A stretch of 64,000 bases of DNA, taken from assembly GCA_964542985.1 (NCBI GenBank), contig CAZIWH010000001.1, forward strand, positions 1-64,000, in the 5' to 3' direction. Under the pieces are notes generated by a model. That model made no database searches, was not told where the DNA came from, and saw nothing but the letters and a program-made list of their open reading frames with translations. Positions 41,333-50,291 of the stretch are shown one piece after another (the stretch's first letter is position 1; every line of letters starts with the position of its first letter). The position numbers and the translations under genes are program-made. Source of the DNA: QNYQ01 sp964542985 (GTDB taxonomy: Archaea > Thermoproteota > Thermoprotei_A > Sulfolobales > Pyrodictiaceae).

Positions 41333-42716
41333 AGCCACAGTTCATCATTCTCTTTATTGCCACGCGACTCTCCTCTCCAACCCTATATGTCTCCACTACG
41401 AGGTCGCCTATCGAGAGCCCGCCAGTGCTGCAGAGGAGCTTTTCGAGCCTTTCAAGGCCCTCCTCGTAGCCGCTAGCCCCTATGTAGATCGGCTCTAGGC
41501 CCCAGAGTGTGGCGAGCCTCCTGGCTATTCTTTCGCTCGCGGTCCCTACCGCCACGGGGGGCAGGGGCCTGGAAGCTGCGAGCTTGGGCGGCAGTGTACC
41601 GTTGACCGAGTAGGCTAGGAGCATCTTTGCCCCGAGGGCCTCCGCGGCCTCTACCGCGCTGTGGGCGTAGGCCCAGCGGCCGTCCATCGGCTTGTAGCGT
41701 GGGATTCTCGCGGAGGCTTCCGCTCTCCGGATTATCCGGCGGAGCCACCTCACCGCCTCCAGGGGGTAGCGGCCTATCGCCGTTTCCCCGGTGAGCATAA
41801 CTGCGTCCACGCCCTGCGCGACAGCTACATAGACGTCGGTTACCTCCGCCCTGGTGGGCGCTGGGCTGTTTATCATGCTCTCGAGTATCTGCGTTGCCAC
41901 AACCACGGGCTTACCCCTGCGGCGGGTCTCCTCGACTATCCTCTCCTGGAGCGCCGGTATCTCCTCGAGCCCGTAGTTCATGCCGAGGTCGCCGCGCGCT
42001 ACTATGACCAGGTCCGCCTCCTCGACGATGCCCGGAAGATTTTCGACTGCGCTCCTGTTCTCTATCTTCGCGGCCAAGGCCTGGCCGCCGCCCTTCCTTC
42101 TCACTATGTCGCGGAGAACCCTCATGTCGTCGGGCTCTCTCACATAGCTTAACGAGATATAGTCAAACCCCCTTGCTATCGCATACTCTATATCGTGGAG
42201 ATCCTTCATGGTTATTGCGGGAAGCCCCAAATCCTTGCCCAGAACAACCACGGCTTTCCGCGAAGATATCCTTGCAGGCGTCAGCGCCTCTACTACAACC
42301 TCGCTGCCAGAAACCTCTGTGACGCGGAGCCTCACCCTGCCATCATCCATTACGAGTATGTCCCCCTCTTCAAGGGCCTCGAAGAACCTTCGTATAGGGA
42401 GCGGTATGACCGCCTCCCTACCACCCTCGGCCTTCTCGGCGTAGACGAACCTCGCCTTCCCACCGGGATTCAGGACCACAGGCTCCTCGAGCACTCCGAC
42501 CCGTATGCTGGGCCCCACTAGATCGCCTATGAGGGCCAGGGGCTTCCCTATCTTCTCCTCCGCCGAGCGCACGTTTTCAACAAGCCTATCCCAGAGCCTT
42601 GGGCCACCATGGGCGAAGTTTATCCTGAATCCTCTCACGCCGAGCGAAGCCATGCGCTCCACTAGCTCTGGGCTCTGGGCTGAGGGGCCAAGCGACGCTA
42701 CCATTTTGACATGCAT
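41325..42716 (-). CDS. pyk: Pyruvate kinase
   Basis: 463-residue glycolytic enzyme converting phosphoenolpyruvate and ADP to pyruvate and ATP. Landmarks: MVASLGPSAQSPELVERMAS, FRINFAHGG, GDLVGPSIRVG, the metal/substrate region LAAKIENRSAVENLPGIVEE, VIVARGDLGMNYGLEEIP and VAVAQGVDAVMLTGETAIGR. The C-terminal domain (AKMLLAYSVNGTLPPKLAAS) is present and the length is standard. rimI lies 31 bp upstream on the same strand. Confidence 0.92.
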   Translation of the reverse strand: MHVKMVASLGPSAQSPELVERMASLGVRGFRINFAHGGPRLWDRLVENVRSAEEKIGKPLALIGDLVGPSIRVGVLEEPVVLNPGGKARFVYAEKAEGGREAVIPLPIRRFFEALEEGDILVMDDGRVRLRVTEVSGSEVVVEALTPARISSRKAVVVLGKDLGLPAITMKDLHDIEYAIARGFDYISLSYVREPDDMRVLRDIVRRKGGGQALAAKIENRSAVENLPGIVEEADLVIVARGDLGMNYGLEEIPALQERIVEETRRRGKPVVVATQILESMINSPAPTRAEVTDVYVAVAQGVDAVMLTGETAIGRYPLEAVRWLRRIIRRAEASARIPRYKPMDGRWAYAHSAVEAAEALGAKMLLAYSVNGTLPPKLAASRPLPPVAVGTASERIARRLATLWGLEPIYIGASGYEEGLERLEKLLCSTGGLSIGDLVVETYRVGEESRVAIKRMMNCGST

Positions 42717-42747
42717 CTTTACCCAGATCCCTCCAGGGAGGCTGAAG

Positions 42748-43263
42748 CTAGTCCGCTACAAGCTTCTTAGCCATAACGTATGCATCTTCGCCATCTAGAT
42801 AGTACATTGGTATCACGCGGAGCTTCACGAAGCCAAGCTTCTCATAGAGCCTTATCGCCGGCGTGTTGGAGACGCGAACCTCGAGGTAGACCTCTACACA
42901 CCCATAGACGTCGCGCAGGGCCTTCAGCGCGGCCTCCATGAGCGCTGTGCCTATCCTCCTCCTCCGGTACCCCTCCAACACGGCTATTGAGACTATATGG
43001 CCCTTCTTCACCAGTCTCGTATAGTCGAAGACCGACGCGCCATACTCTACTCGGCTCATAACGTAGCCGACCACCTTCCCCTCAACCTCTGCAACGTAGA
43101 AGGCCTTGCCCCAGCGCTCAAGGTGCTCGCGGAAGAACCACTCTGGGTAATTCTCTGGCAGTGCAAGCCGGTTGATCACTATGACCCTTGGGATGTCCTC
43201 AGCCCTTGCCGGCCTGATTACGAAGCCCCTGTCCTCGCCCCTCAGCTGCTCAACAGACTTCAC
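42748..43263 (-). CDS. rimI: N-terminal acetyltransferase, RimI/Ard1-like
   Basis: GNAT acetyltransferase of 171 residues. Acetyl-CoA loop motif VLEGYRRRRIGTALMEAALK (Q/RxxGxG/A), with RPARAEDIPRVIVINRLALP at the start and RVSNTPAIRLYEKLGFVKLR at the end. Archaeal members acetylate protein N-termini (Ard1/Nat type). The YVMAKKL tail is usual for the family. Confidence 0.85.
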   Translation of the reverse strand: MKSVEQLRGEDRGFVIRPARAEDIPRVIVINRLALPENYPEWFFREHLERWGKAFYVAEVEGKVVGYVMSRVEYGASVFDYTRLVKKGHIVSIAVLEGYRRRRIGTALMEAALKALRDVYGCVEVYLEVRVSNTPAIRLYEKLGFVKLRVIPMYYLDGEDAYVMAKKLVAD

Positions 43264-43401
43264 ACCGAGAGCACCCTCCGCAGCCCCCCGGCCCGCGGGG
43301 CCGGGTCCCGGAGGACAGTCTGCAGAGGCTCCCCAGGCTTTTACCCCCCACGTTCCCGGTTAGCTTCTAGCGCGTGCTGGCCTACATGGGGGCCCGGCGG
43401 C

Positions 43402-43950
43402 TTGGCTAAGCTCTATACTGGCACCGGGGACAAGGGCACCACATGGTGTGGCCGCGCGGGAGGAAGAGTGTCTAAGACACATCCTTGCATAGAGTTCATC
43501 GGCTGCCTTGACGAGGCCGAGGCCGCTGTAGGGCTTGCCAGGAGCCTCCTCCCCGAAGAGATGAAGGACCTAGCGGAGCTGCTGGCCTGGGTAGAGGACG
43601 CGCTCTTCCGCATAGGGTTCACGATTAACGGGAAGAATTGCGTAACTCCCGGCGACGTCGAGAAAGCAGAGGCCGAGATAGACCGGCTGAGTGGCAGCAT
43701 AGAGTTCTCATTCACGCTCAACGGCGGCCATCCTGCTGCCGCTGTGACAAGCTTGGCCCGCGCCGTCGCGCGGAGGGCGGAGAGGAGGCTCTGGAGCTGC
43801 CTCGAAGTGACCGGGGGCCCCGGCGGTGACGACCTATTGGCCGCCAGGTTGCTCAACAGGCTAAGCGACCTCCTCTACGCTGTGCAGCTGGAGATAAACA
43901 GGAGGACAGGGCATAAGCCCGGGAAGCCCTCCTGCACCGGGGGCCGCTGA
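43402..43950 (+). CDS. PduO-type ATP:cob(I)alamin adenosyltransferase
   Basis: 182 residues from TTG 43402. The ATP-binding N-terminus LAKLYTGTGDKGTTWCGRAG is the family hallmark, followed by IEFIGCLDEAEAAVGLARSL, LNGGHPAAAVTSLARAVARR with the R-x-x-x-R-R-A-E-R type helix, and NRLSDLLYAVQLEINRR. It adenosylates cob(I)alamin to the coenzyme form. The open frame runs back to 42997 as an artefact over the opposite gene. Confidence 0.87.
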   Translation: MAKLYTGTGDKGTTWCGRAGGRVSKTHPCIEFIGCLDEAEAAVGLARSLLPEEMKDLAELLAWVEDALFRIGFTINGKNCVTPGDVEKAEAEIDRLSGSIEFSFTLNGGHPAAAVTSLARAVARRAERRLWSCLEVTGGPGGDDLLAARLLNRLSDLLYAVQLEINRRTGHKPGKPSCTGGR

Positions 43951-44048
43951 GGAGCGATGGGCGGCTCGAGCCCCTCCAGCCGAGGGGCCATGAGGAAGCC
44001 ATTGTAGCGCCGAGGCCCCACAACCCTCTCCCGAAGGGAGGAGGTACC

Positions 44049-44624
44049 GTGGTGAGGCTGCTCGTCGTATCGCCTGGCGGCTGCCTCGAAAACCCCTTGC
44101 TCCCAGGCGTTGAAGGCGTAGACGCGGTGCTCGCGCTGGGGGACTTCGTCTGCCCCACAAGCGTTGAGGCGCTTGAGGCCCTTAGGGCTCCGCTGCTCTT
44201 CGTCACCGGCAGGCTCGACGATACTCATGTTGTCAGGCTCCTCGAGGCTCACGGGCTTCTTTTGGATGGCCGCGTCGCAGAGGCTGGCGGCGTCAGATTT
44301 GCGGGCGTGGGGGGCAGGGAGCCTCTGGCGAACACGAGGAGGCTGAATGGACTGGACGGCTTCGAAGTGCTAGCCTCCTATCACCCCGTCCACGGGGTCT
44401 TTGACTCCTCCCCCTTGGGGCTGCGGAGGGGTTTGTGGGAACTCCTCCCGCTCCTGCGCGACGTCCATACCCATGTCGCCATCTATGGCTCCAGCTGCAG
44501 CGAGCCCGGCACAAGGCTGGAGGACGGCATCCTACACATATGCCCCGGCAGGCTCCTTGAGGGCTGTTACGCGGTGGTTGAAGTTAACCGAGAGGGGGCG
44601 TCTGCACTGGTGCGCTGCAGGTGA
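44049..44624 (+). CDS. Calcineurin-like phosphoesterase with degenerate metal site
   Basis: 191 residues in the fold order of COG2129-type phosphoesterases: VRLLVVSPGGCLENP, VLALGDFVCP, LFVTGRLDDTHVVRLLEAHG, VLASYHPVHGVFDS and IYGSSCSEPGTRL. The usual first D-x-H and the G-N-H/C-D motif are altered (SPGG, TGRLDD). The metal-binding set is therefore incomplete and activity is questionable. GTG 44049 after gaagggaggaggt. Seven bases separate it from the next gene. Confidence 0.62.
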   Translation: MVRLLVVSPGGCLENPLLPGVEGVDAVLALGDFVCPTSVEALEALRAPLLFVTGRLDDTHVVRLLEAHGLLLDGRVAEAGGVRFAGVGGREPLANTRRLNGLDGFEVLASYHPVHGVFDSSPLGLRRGLWELLPLLRDVHTHVAIYGSSCSEPGTRLEDGILHICPGRLLEGCYAVVEVNREGASALVRCR

Positions 44625-44631
44625 GGGCCGT

Positions 44632-45171
44632 ATGGCTGCGGCAAGTGACCCCGTGGCGGCGTTTTGGGCTGCACTGCGCAGCCCGGGCGAGGAGGAGCGG
44701 AGAAGGCTCGTTGAGGCCCTCTCTGAGGCCGGGGTGGTGGAGACACTGAACCTCATAGCTAGGAGGGTCGGGGGTCCCGTGCCCGATACCGTGGCAGCCA
44801 GAACCGCCGTGGAGGTCGTGGTAGCCGCGGCGGCTGCCGCTCGGGCTGAAGGGGCTAGGCTCCGGGTCATAGCCCCCTCCTCACCCGTGCCTGGCTGGGG
44901 GCCTTTGATGGCTGCTCTTGACTTGTTGTCAAGAGAGGGCTTGGTGACCGTGTATCAGGCACCGCTCGTTCCGGCACCGAGGCTGGAGGCGCAGAGAGCC
45001 GTAAGGAAGATTGCTCGCGTGCTACGCGGCGTCTCCGCCAGGCTTGTAGACGTCACTGACTCTGGACCCCTGGTTGTCGCCGCTGCCTATCCGGCGGGAG
45101 TGCGGAGCCTAACAATGCTTGTAGACTACGGATACTCCGCCGTGTTCCAGCGCTTTGGCTTCGTGGGCTAA
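44632..45171 (+). CDS. Conserved hypothetical archaeal protein, 179 aa
   Basis: Ala/Val-rich soluble protein: ARTAVEVVVAAAAAARAEGA, RLRVIAPSSPVPGWGPLMAA, LDLLSREGLVTVYQAPLVPA and LVDVTDSGPLVVAAAYPAG. A Rossmann-like alternation is visible but no motif is diagnostic. It follows the phosphoesterase-like gene by 7 bp. The open frame starting at 44401 is in another frame of that gene, so ATG 44632 is the real start. It overlaps the MgtC gene stop by 4 bp. Confidence 0.6.
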   Translation: MAAASDPVAAFWAALRSPGEEERRRLVEALSEAGVVETLNLIARRVGGPVPDTVAARTAVEVVVAAAAAARAEGARLRVIAPSSPVPGWGPLMAALDLLSREGLVTVYQAPLVPAPRLEAQRAVRKIARVLRGVSARLVDVTDSGPLVVAAAYPAGVRSLTMLVDYGYSAVFQRFGFVG

Positions 45172-46493
45172 CGCGTGGAGGCTAAAATGGCTGCAATCAC
45201 CGCGCCCGGAGCCATGAGGCTCGCCTGAAGCAGGCTCGCGGCCAGCGACTTTGCGACAGCCATCCTGTCGTGGCTACCCATGTATGCATAGAGGGGCTTG
45301 TTCAACACACCCGCCGCCGTAGCCACTACTGCTAACTGCGCAACCATCCATGGGCTCGTTATACCCACAGAGTATATCGCTAGTATCGTCGCACTGCTTG
45401 ACACGAAGCCGCCGATAGCAGAGACTACTAGTAGGCCGCCAGTTGCGCTCTCCTTAACCAGGTCGGAGACGAAGGCTATTGCTAGATAGAGGAGAGTAGT
45501 TCTTAGGGCGGTCCCGAAGCTCAGCGGGTTCTCTATCTCCATCTGCGTCTCCACTAGCCTGCTTATGCTCCTTCTCCATGCATAATAACCGGGGAGAACT
45601 GCCAGCGCCGAGGCGGTCACCACAGGGAGCACTGAGTTAAGTGCCAACACGCCGTGCGACCCTATGTAGGCCGCTACCACGGCTATCAAGGCGTTCCGGA
45701 GTATCATGGCCGTGTTGGTAAGCACCGTTAGGTCGAAGGCAAGCCTCCTCCCGAGACCACGAAGCAACTGAAGGATGGCCATCAGCGTCGCCTCGCTGTT
45801 AGCCAGGCCTCCGAAGAACGCAGTGTATGCCAGCCCCTCGCCGCCCTTAAGCCGGGCCATCACGTAGCCCAGGTAGGAGGTTGCCAATACTAGGGCGAAG
45901 AACAAGTAGAGGCTGCGAACACTCACGCCATAGAAGGACGCGCTGCTTTCTATGAAGAAGGGGCCCACAACTATTATCACTACGAGCAGCTCAAGAGCCC
46001 AGAGCAGCTCCTCGTACCTTATCCTTCCCACTATACGCTCAGCTGGGAGCTTTATAGCGAGTATGAATGTTGTCAGCACAGCCGCGCTTGCTGCGAGCAA
46101 TACTTCTCCGACGCCGCTCAGGAAGCCGAGTATGAAGTCGAGGAGGAGGACGACAACAGTAGTTATGCCCGCTAACCTGGCAACCATGAGTCTGTAGGCT
46201 GTAAATACTACCACCACGGCGCCGAAGACTAGGAGAAACACTGTAGCCATTACAGCGTCTATAAGTCCCGCAGACCATAGATAGCCGAGCACAGCCGCAT
46301 AGATAGAAACGAGGCTGAAAGTCCATATGCCGGGAAACTCCTTCGCCACCAACTCCTCGACGCCAGGCTTGCGGTGCTTCCTTCGGGCTAGGGCTGCCCT
46401 GGCTTTCTCACGTTCTATTCCTATAAGCATGCCGGAGAGAAGAGCAACTATTATCCTGAAGGTAGGGTCATACAGCAACCCCGTGTTTGCCAC
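45168..46493 (-). CDS. MgtC/DUF4010 family membrane protein
   Basis: 441 residues with roughly eleven hydrophobic helices. The N-terminal half has MgtC features (FRIIVALLSGMLIGIEREKA and LVSIYAAVLGYLW); the C-terminal half has DUF4010 features (GLANSEATLMAILQLLRG and SAIGGFVSSSATILAIYSVG). Such fusions are widespread in archaea; transport role unproven. It precedes nadE on the same strand with ~100 bp between. Confidence 0.8.
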   Translation of the reverse strand: MANTGLLYDPTFRIIVALLSGMLIGIEREKARAALARRKHRKPGVEELVAKEFPGIWTFSLVSIYAAVLGYLWSAGLIDAVMATVFLLVFGAVVVVFTAYRLMVARLAGITTVVVLLLDFILGFLSGVGEVLLAASAAVLTTFILAIKLPAERIVGRIRYEELLWALELLVVIIVVGPFFIESSASFYGVSVRSLYLFFALVLATSYLGYVMARLKGGEGLAYTAFFGGLANSEATLMAILQLLRGLGRRLAFDLTVLTNTAMILRNALIAVVAAYIGSHGVLALNSVLPVVTASALAVLPGYYAWRRSISRLVETQMEIENPLSFGTALRTTLLYLAIAFVSDLVKESATGGLLVVSAIGGFVSSSATILAIYSVGITSPWMVAQLAVVATAAGVLNKPLYAYMGSHDRMAVAKSLAASLLQASLMAPGAVIAAILASTR

Positions 46494-46592
46494 GCCTACA
46501 TGACCTCCACGCTAGTGGAGCCCCTTATTGCCGCAGCCTCAAGGAGCGATGCCAAGCAGGGATGAGAAAGGCAAAGAACCAAGACTTGACGC

Positions 46593-47438
46593 CTAGTCCT
46601 TCTGTAGGCGGTAGCGCCACACATAGCTCTGGGGCTCTGGCGCGGGCGGCGGGTTCCTCTTGTGCTCGCTGGCGCGGTAGAGATCTATGACCCTTTGTAT
46701 CTTCCAAGGCTCGAGGCCTGTGGCCTCTATTACGTCATCAGGTTTGAGGCCTAGGTCGAAGAGCCCGTAGAGTATCATGTCCACCTCGTCGTAGGGTAGG
46801 CCTATTTCAGTCTCTGCTAGCTGGCCTGCCCATAGCCTTGGGCTGCTAGGTTTCTTGGCTATGTTCTCTGGGACTCCTAGGCCGAGGGCCAGGCGGCGGA
46901 CCTGGCTCTTGTAGAGGCAGCCTATAGGTAGGAAGTCTACCCCTCCGTCACCGTACTTTGTGAAGTAGCCTATGAGTATCTCGCTTCTATCGCCGGTGCC
47001 GGCTACTAGTCTGTTCTCCATGTTGGCGTAGAGGTAGAGGAGGCTCATCCTTATCCTAGCGCGGAGGTTGCCCAGGCTCTTCTTGTCCGGCATCTCGCCG
47101 GTGACAGCGAGGTAGGAGTCCACTATCGGCTTTATGTCTATCATCTTGTAATCCACATCGTATATCTCCACGACACGCTTAGCGTCCTTGACGTCCTCCA
47201 TCGGAGTGACAGAGGAGTCGGGCATTATGAGGGCGAGCACCTTGTCGTTGCCAAGGGCACGCACCATGAGGGCTAGCGTGGTCGCAGAGTCCACACCGCC
47301 GCTGACACCCACTACAACGCCCTTGGCGCCCGCGGAGGCTACTATGTTGCGCGTGAACTCGGACAACCTATCAGCTATGGCCTCATAGTCGAGGTCAACT
47401 ATGTCTCTAAGCGTTATACGCCGCACCTGGCCCGCCAC
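46593..47438 (-). CDS. nadE: NAD+ synthetase
   Basis: ATP-dependent amidotransferase making NAD from deamido-NAD. P-loop VVVGVSGGVDSATTLALMVR, the PPi-site region LRARIRMSLLYLYANMENRL, VAGTGDRSEILIGYFTKYGD, and KPSSPRLWAGQLAETEIG. Ammonia-dependent form (no glutaminase domain), normal length. GTG 47438 follows gggggcg at six bases; TTG 47483 would be nearly leaderless from the divergent TATA near 47512-47518. Confidence 0.9.
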   Translation of the reverse strand: MAGQVRRITLRDIVDLDYEAIADRLSEFTRNIVASAGAKGVVVGVSGGVDSATTLALMVRALGNDKVLALIMPDSSVTPMEDVKDAKRVVEIYDVDYKMIDIKPIVDSYLAVTGEMPDKKSLGNLRARIRMSLLYLYANMENRLVAGTGDRSEILIGYFTKYGDGGVDFLPIGCLYKSQVRRLALGLGVPENIAKKPSSPRLWAGQLAETEIGLPYDEVDMILYGLFDLGLKPDDVIEATGLEPWKIQRVIDLYRASEHKRNPPPAPEPQSYVWRYRLQKD

Positions 47439-47544
47439 AGTGAACGCCCCCAGGAGCCTCCCACCATGTCCTCCCCACCCCAAGGCCTAGGCCAAAAACC
47501 TAGCCCGCTAAGCCTTATGGATCCCCACTTGGAGGCGTGTTGCC

Positions 47545-49119
47545 GTGGCACGCGTTATCCTAGGCCTGGGGCCCCTCCTACGGAGCCGGGACATTGCCGT
47601 CGTCGACTTGAATGCTGAGGCGCTTGGCGTGCCCAGGCTTCTCCTAATGGAAAACGCTGGCCGGGCCGTCGCTGACGAGGCCGCCTCGAGGACGAGGCCT
47701 GGGGGCCGGGTCGTGGTCTATGCTGGGCCTGGCGGCAACGGTGGTGACGGCCTCGCGGCTGCAAGACATCTGGCGCTTCGTGGCTACCGTGTGGAAGTCG
47801 TGCTCCTCTCCAAGCCTAAGGAGATAAGGAGCGAGGAGGCCGCGGCCATGTATAGGGCTCTTGAAGCAATGGATGTCAGCGTTGATGTGAACATTGTTAG
47901 AGATGTTTCACGGCTTGAGCCCGGGGAGGCCGACGTGCTCATAGACGCCATGCTGGGAGTGGGGTTGAGGGGAGCGCCCCGCTCTCCCTACAGGGAGGCC
48001 ATACGTGCATTCAACGAGTCTAAGGGCCTCAAGCTGGCCGTGGACGTGCCCTCCGGGCTGGACGCAGACACCGGAGAAGCGCCCGGGGAGGCCGTGAGGG
48101 CAGACGTGACCGTCACGCTCCACAAGCCCAAGCCTGGCCTCTACCAACGTCCGGATCTCGCGGGCGAAATCGTCGTAGCCGAGATAGGCACGCCTCCCGA
48201 GGCCGAGATCTATGTCGGCCCCGGCGACGTGGCGCAGCGCGTGCCCAGGCGCCGCTGGGATACGAGAAAGGGGCATGGAGGCCGCGTCCTCATAGTGGGA
48301 GGTTCTCGCGACTACCGCGGCGCGCCGATAATAGCGGCGATGGCCGCCGAGAGGGCTGGCGTGGACCTCGTGTTCCTCGCCTCTGTTCCAAGCGTCGTAG
48401 ACTCTGCGGATAGGCCTACGCTCATACCGGTAAGGCTTGAGGGCCACCCCTATCTGCACCCGGACCACGTGCCGGTGCTAGAGAAGCTCATGGCCAGGGT
48501 GGACGCCGTAGCTGTGGGCATGGGACTCGGCCTCTCCGAGGATACGAGGCTCGCGCTCCACATGCTGCTCGAGAGGGCTGCTGAGCTGGGTAAGCCCGTC
48601 GTCCTCGACGCCGACGGCATAAAGCATGTCGCAGTGCTCCAGAGCCTCCCCACTGCCAAGCTCGTGGTCACGCCACATGATAGAGAATTCGAAATACTCT
48701 TCGGCAAGAGGCCTGCACCAGTGACCTGCATCCATCGCCGCGTTGAGAACGCCGCAGAGGCCGCCGCGGGGCATCCAGGCATGGTGGTTCTACTCAAAGG
48801 CCCCGTGGACGTGGTGACGGATGGCTCACGTGCACGGCTAAACAAGACCGGAGCGCCGTCCATGTCTGCGGGTGGCACGGGAGACGCGCTCGCCGGGCTC
48901 CTAGCAGCTCTCCTAGCGAAGGGCCTCGACGCCTTCGACGCTGCCGCCGTGGCAGCCTACGTTAACGGTGCGGCTGGTGCACTCGCGTACAAGGAGCGCG
49001 GCGACTCGGCGACCGCGCTGGATCTTGTAGAGAAGATACCCGAGGTGCTTTGGCGCCCCATGGAGCATGCAGGAGAAGCTGTGGTGTACAGGAGGCTACC
49101 GCTGAGGAACACATGCTAG
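47545..49119 (+). CDS. nnr: Bifunctional NAD(P)HX epimerase/dehydratase
   Basis: Repairs hydrated NAD(P)H. The N-terminal YjeF-N epimerase half (LLMENAGRAVADEAASR, VVYAGPGGNGGDGLAAARHL, VDVPSGLDADTGEAPGEAVR) joins the C-terminal ADP-dependent dehydratase half (GRVLIVGGSRDYRGAPIIAA, VVLDADGIKH, VTPHDREFEILFG, SAGGTGDALAGLLAALLAKG). GTG start about 30 bp after gccttatgg (47511-47519), giving a very short leader. It is divergent from nadE, so two NAD genes share a promoter region. Confidence 0.9.
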   Translation: MARVILGLGPLLRSRDIAVVDLNAEALGVPRLLLMENAGRAVADEAASRTRPGGRVVVYAGPGGNGGDGLAAARHLALRGYRVEVVLLSKPKEIRSEEAAAMYRALEAMDVSVDVNIVRDVSRLEPGEADVLIDAMLGVGLRGAPRSPYREAIRAFNESKGLKLAVDVPSGLDADTGEAPGEAVRADVTVTLHKPKPGLYQRPDLAGEIVVAEIGTPPEAEIYVGPGDVAQRVPRRRWDTRKGHGGRVLIVGGSRDYRGAPIIAAMAAERAGVDLVFLASVPSVVDSADRPTLIPVRLEGHPYLHPDHVPVLEKLMARVDAVAVGMGLGLSEDTRLALHMLLERAAELGKPVVLDADGIKHVAVLQSLPTAKLVVTPHDREFEILFGKRPAPVTCIHRRVENAAEAAAGHPGMVVLLKGPVDVVTDGSRARLNKTGAPSMSAGGTGDALAGLLAALLAKGLDAFDAAAVAAYVNGAAGALAYKERGDSATALDLVEKIPEVLWRPMEHAGEAVVYRRLPLRNTC

Positions 49120-49437
49120 CAGTACCACGCCCCGCGTGGGCCCTGGAGCCCCCTCCCCGTGAGCAGTCTTTGTAGGCCGTGGCGGCCGCCGCTACGCCGT
49201 CCACGGCCCGGGGGCCCCGGGGGAGAGTCTGACCGGACCCGCGCGGAGCGTGAGCAGCTAATGGTTTTGCCGGGGTCGGCGTGAGACTAGGCCAGTCACT
49301 CCCCCGTGGTCCTAGACTGCCCGCCTCTCCATCCCCCGGTGCCGTGTGCCGCGATGTAGCGTTGTAGCCCCCTTATATCCTAGGGGAGAATGGTTTATAT
49401 AGAGGATTTATTAGGGGTTTTAAAGGGTGCTTCGTGC
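49120..49437. ncRNA. GC-rich intergenic region with strong hairpin, candidate structured RNA
   Basis: 318 bp between nnr and tbp. ggccgtggcggc (49174-49185) pairs with gccg-t-ccacggcc (49196-49208), a ~12-bp stem with a one-base bulge and ~10-nt loop, followed by the palindromic tract cccgggggccccggg. No protein frame or tRNA T-arm is seen. It may be a transcribed structured RNA or a terminator for nnr; no RNase P or SRP hallmark was found. Confidence 0.3.
49371..49426 (+). promoter_or_regulatory. tbp promoter with three TATA-like elements
   Basis: ccttatatcc (49371-49380), tggtttatat (49391-49400) and gttttaaagg (about 49417-49426) occur in 56 bp. The middle one best fits a start near 49422 and TTG 49438; an apparent ATG at 49390 lies in the TATA box and is unlikely to be used. 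Confidence 0.5.
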
Positions 49438-50049
49438 TTGGAGCGGCTTGAGCCTAGGCAGGGTGCCGGCGCACAGGCCGGGGCCCAGGAGGAGCCCAAG
49501 CCGACGGCTCATATAGAGAACATCGTTGCCACGGTGTCGCTTGACCAGGAGCTCGATCTTAGACTCATTGAGAGGGTTATCCTCACAGCCGAGTACAACC
49601 CGGAACAGTTCCCTGGCCTCGTCTACAGGCTTGACGAGCCCAGGGTCACTGCTCTGATATTCAAGTCTGGTAAGATGGTTGTCACGGGGGCTAAGAGTAC
49701 CCGCGACCTTATAGAGGCTGTTAAGAAGATTGTTCGTAACCTCAAAAAGCATGGGATACAGATTAAGGGTAGGCCTAAGGCACAGATACAGAACATTGTA
49801 GCTTCAGCTAACCTAGGCGTTTGCGTGGATCTAGAGAAGGCTGCGCTCACGCTAGAGAACAGCATGTATGAGCCGGAGCAGTTCCCCGGCCTTATCCATA
49901 GGATGGACGAGCCACGCGTCGTGCTCCTCATCTTCGGGTCTGGGAAGATGGTGATAACGGGGGCTAAGAGGGAGGAAGAGGTCTACGAGGCTGTCCAGAA
50001 GATATACGAGAAGCTGAAGAGACTGCGCGCGATAAGGCCCTGCTACTAA
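49438..50049 (+). CDS. tbp: TATA-box-binding protein (TBP)
   Basis: General archaeal transcription factor. Two ~90-residue direct repeats: HIENIVATVSLDQELDLRLI with EYNPEQFPGLVYRLDEPRVT and GKMVVTGAKS, then QIQNIVASANLGVCVDLEKA with YEPEQFPGLIHRMDEPRVVL and GKMVITGAKREEE. The N-terminal ~30-residue Gly/Ala/Gln extension is unusual. The frame is open from ATG 49390, but TTG 49438 fits the promoter and follows gggtg. Overlaps the convergent small gene stop by 4 bp. Confidence 0.93.
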   Translation: MERLEPRQGAGAQAGAQEEPKPTAHIENIVATVSLDQELDLRLIERVILTAEYNPEQFPGLVYRLDEPRVTALIFKSGKMVVTGAKSTRDLIEAVKKIVRNLKKHGIQIKGRPKAQIQNIVASANLGVCVDLEKAALTLENSMYEPEQFPGLIHRMDEPRVVLLIFGSGKMVITGAKREEEVYEAVQKIYEKLKRLRAIRPCY

Positions 50050-50291
50050 GCTGCTGGCCTGGCCCCTTTCTTAACGAGATTTTCCAGGAGCCTGATCGCA
50101 GCTCTACGTCCCTTCACCCTGACCAGCGCCACGTCGCCCGCCCACTCCACCTCAGCGCCAGCGGCGCGGGCCAGCTGCTCCAGCGTCTGGGGCGGGAGCC
50201 TACCGGGCCGAAGTGGGAGCACATAGTAGCCCTGGGGGTCGGGCTTCGAGGTCAGCTCCCTGGCCAGACGGCGGAGCCTGGAGGAGGTCAC
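50046..50291 (-). CDS. Small hypothetical protein, 81 aa
   Basis: MTSSRLRRLARELTSKPDPQ, then GYYVLPLRPGRLPPQTLEQL and ALVRVKGRRAAIRLLENLVK. No domain identified. ATG start overlaps the stop of the 190-residue gene as ATGA, so it is translationally coupled. Its stop overlaps that of the convergent tbp. Confidence 0.6.
   Translation of the reverse strand: MTSSRLRRLARELTSKPDPQGYYVLPLRPGRLPPQTLEQLARAAGAEVEWAGDVALVRVKGRRAAIRLLENLVKKGARPAA

Noticed and set aside
42997..43401. 5' extension of the cobalamin adenosyltransferase frame
   Set aside because: It lies over the rimI gene and has no similarity; the family begins at TTG 43402.
49120..49370. RNase P or SRP RNA in the nnr-tbp gap
   Set aside because: Hairpin is present but conserved elements of RNase P (GAGGAAAGTCC) and SRP helix 8 are not.
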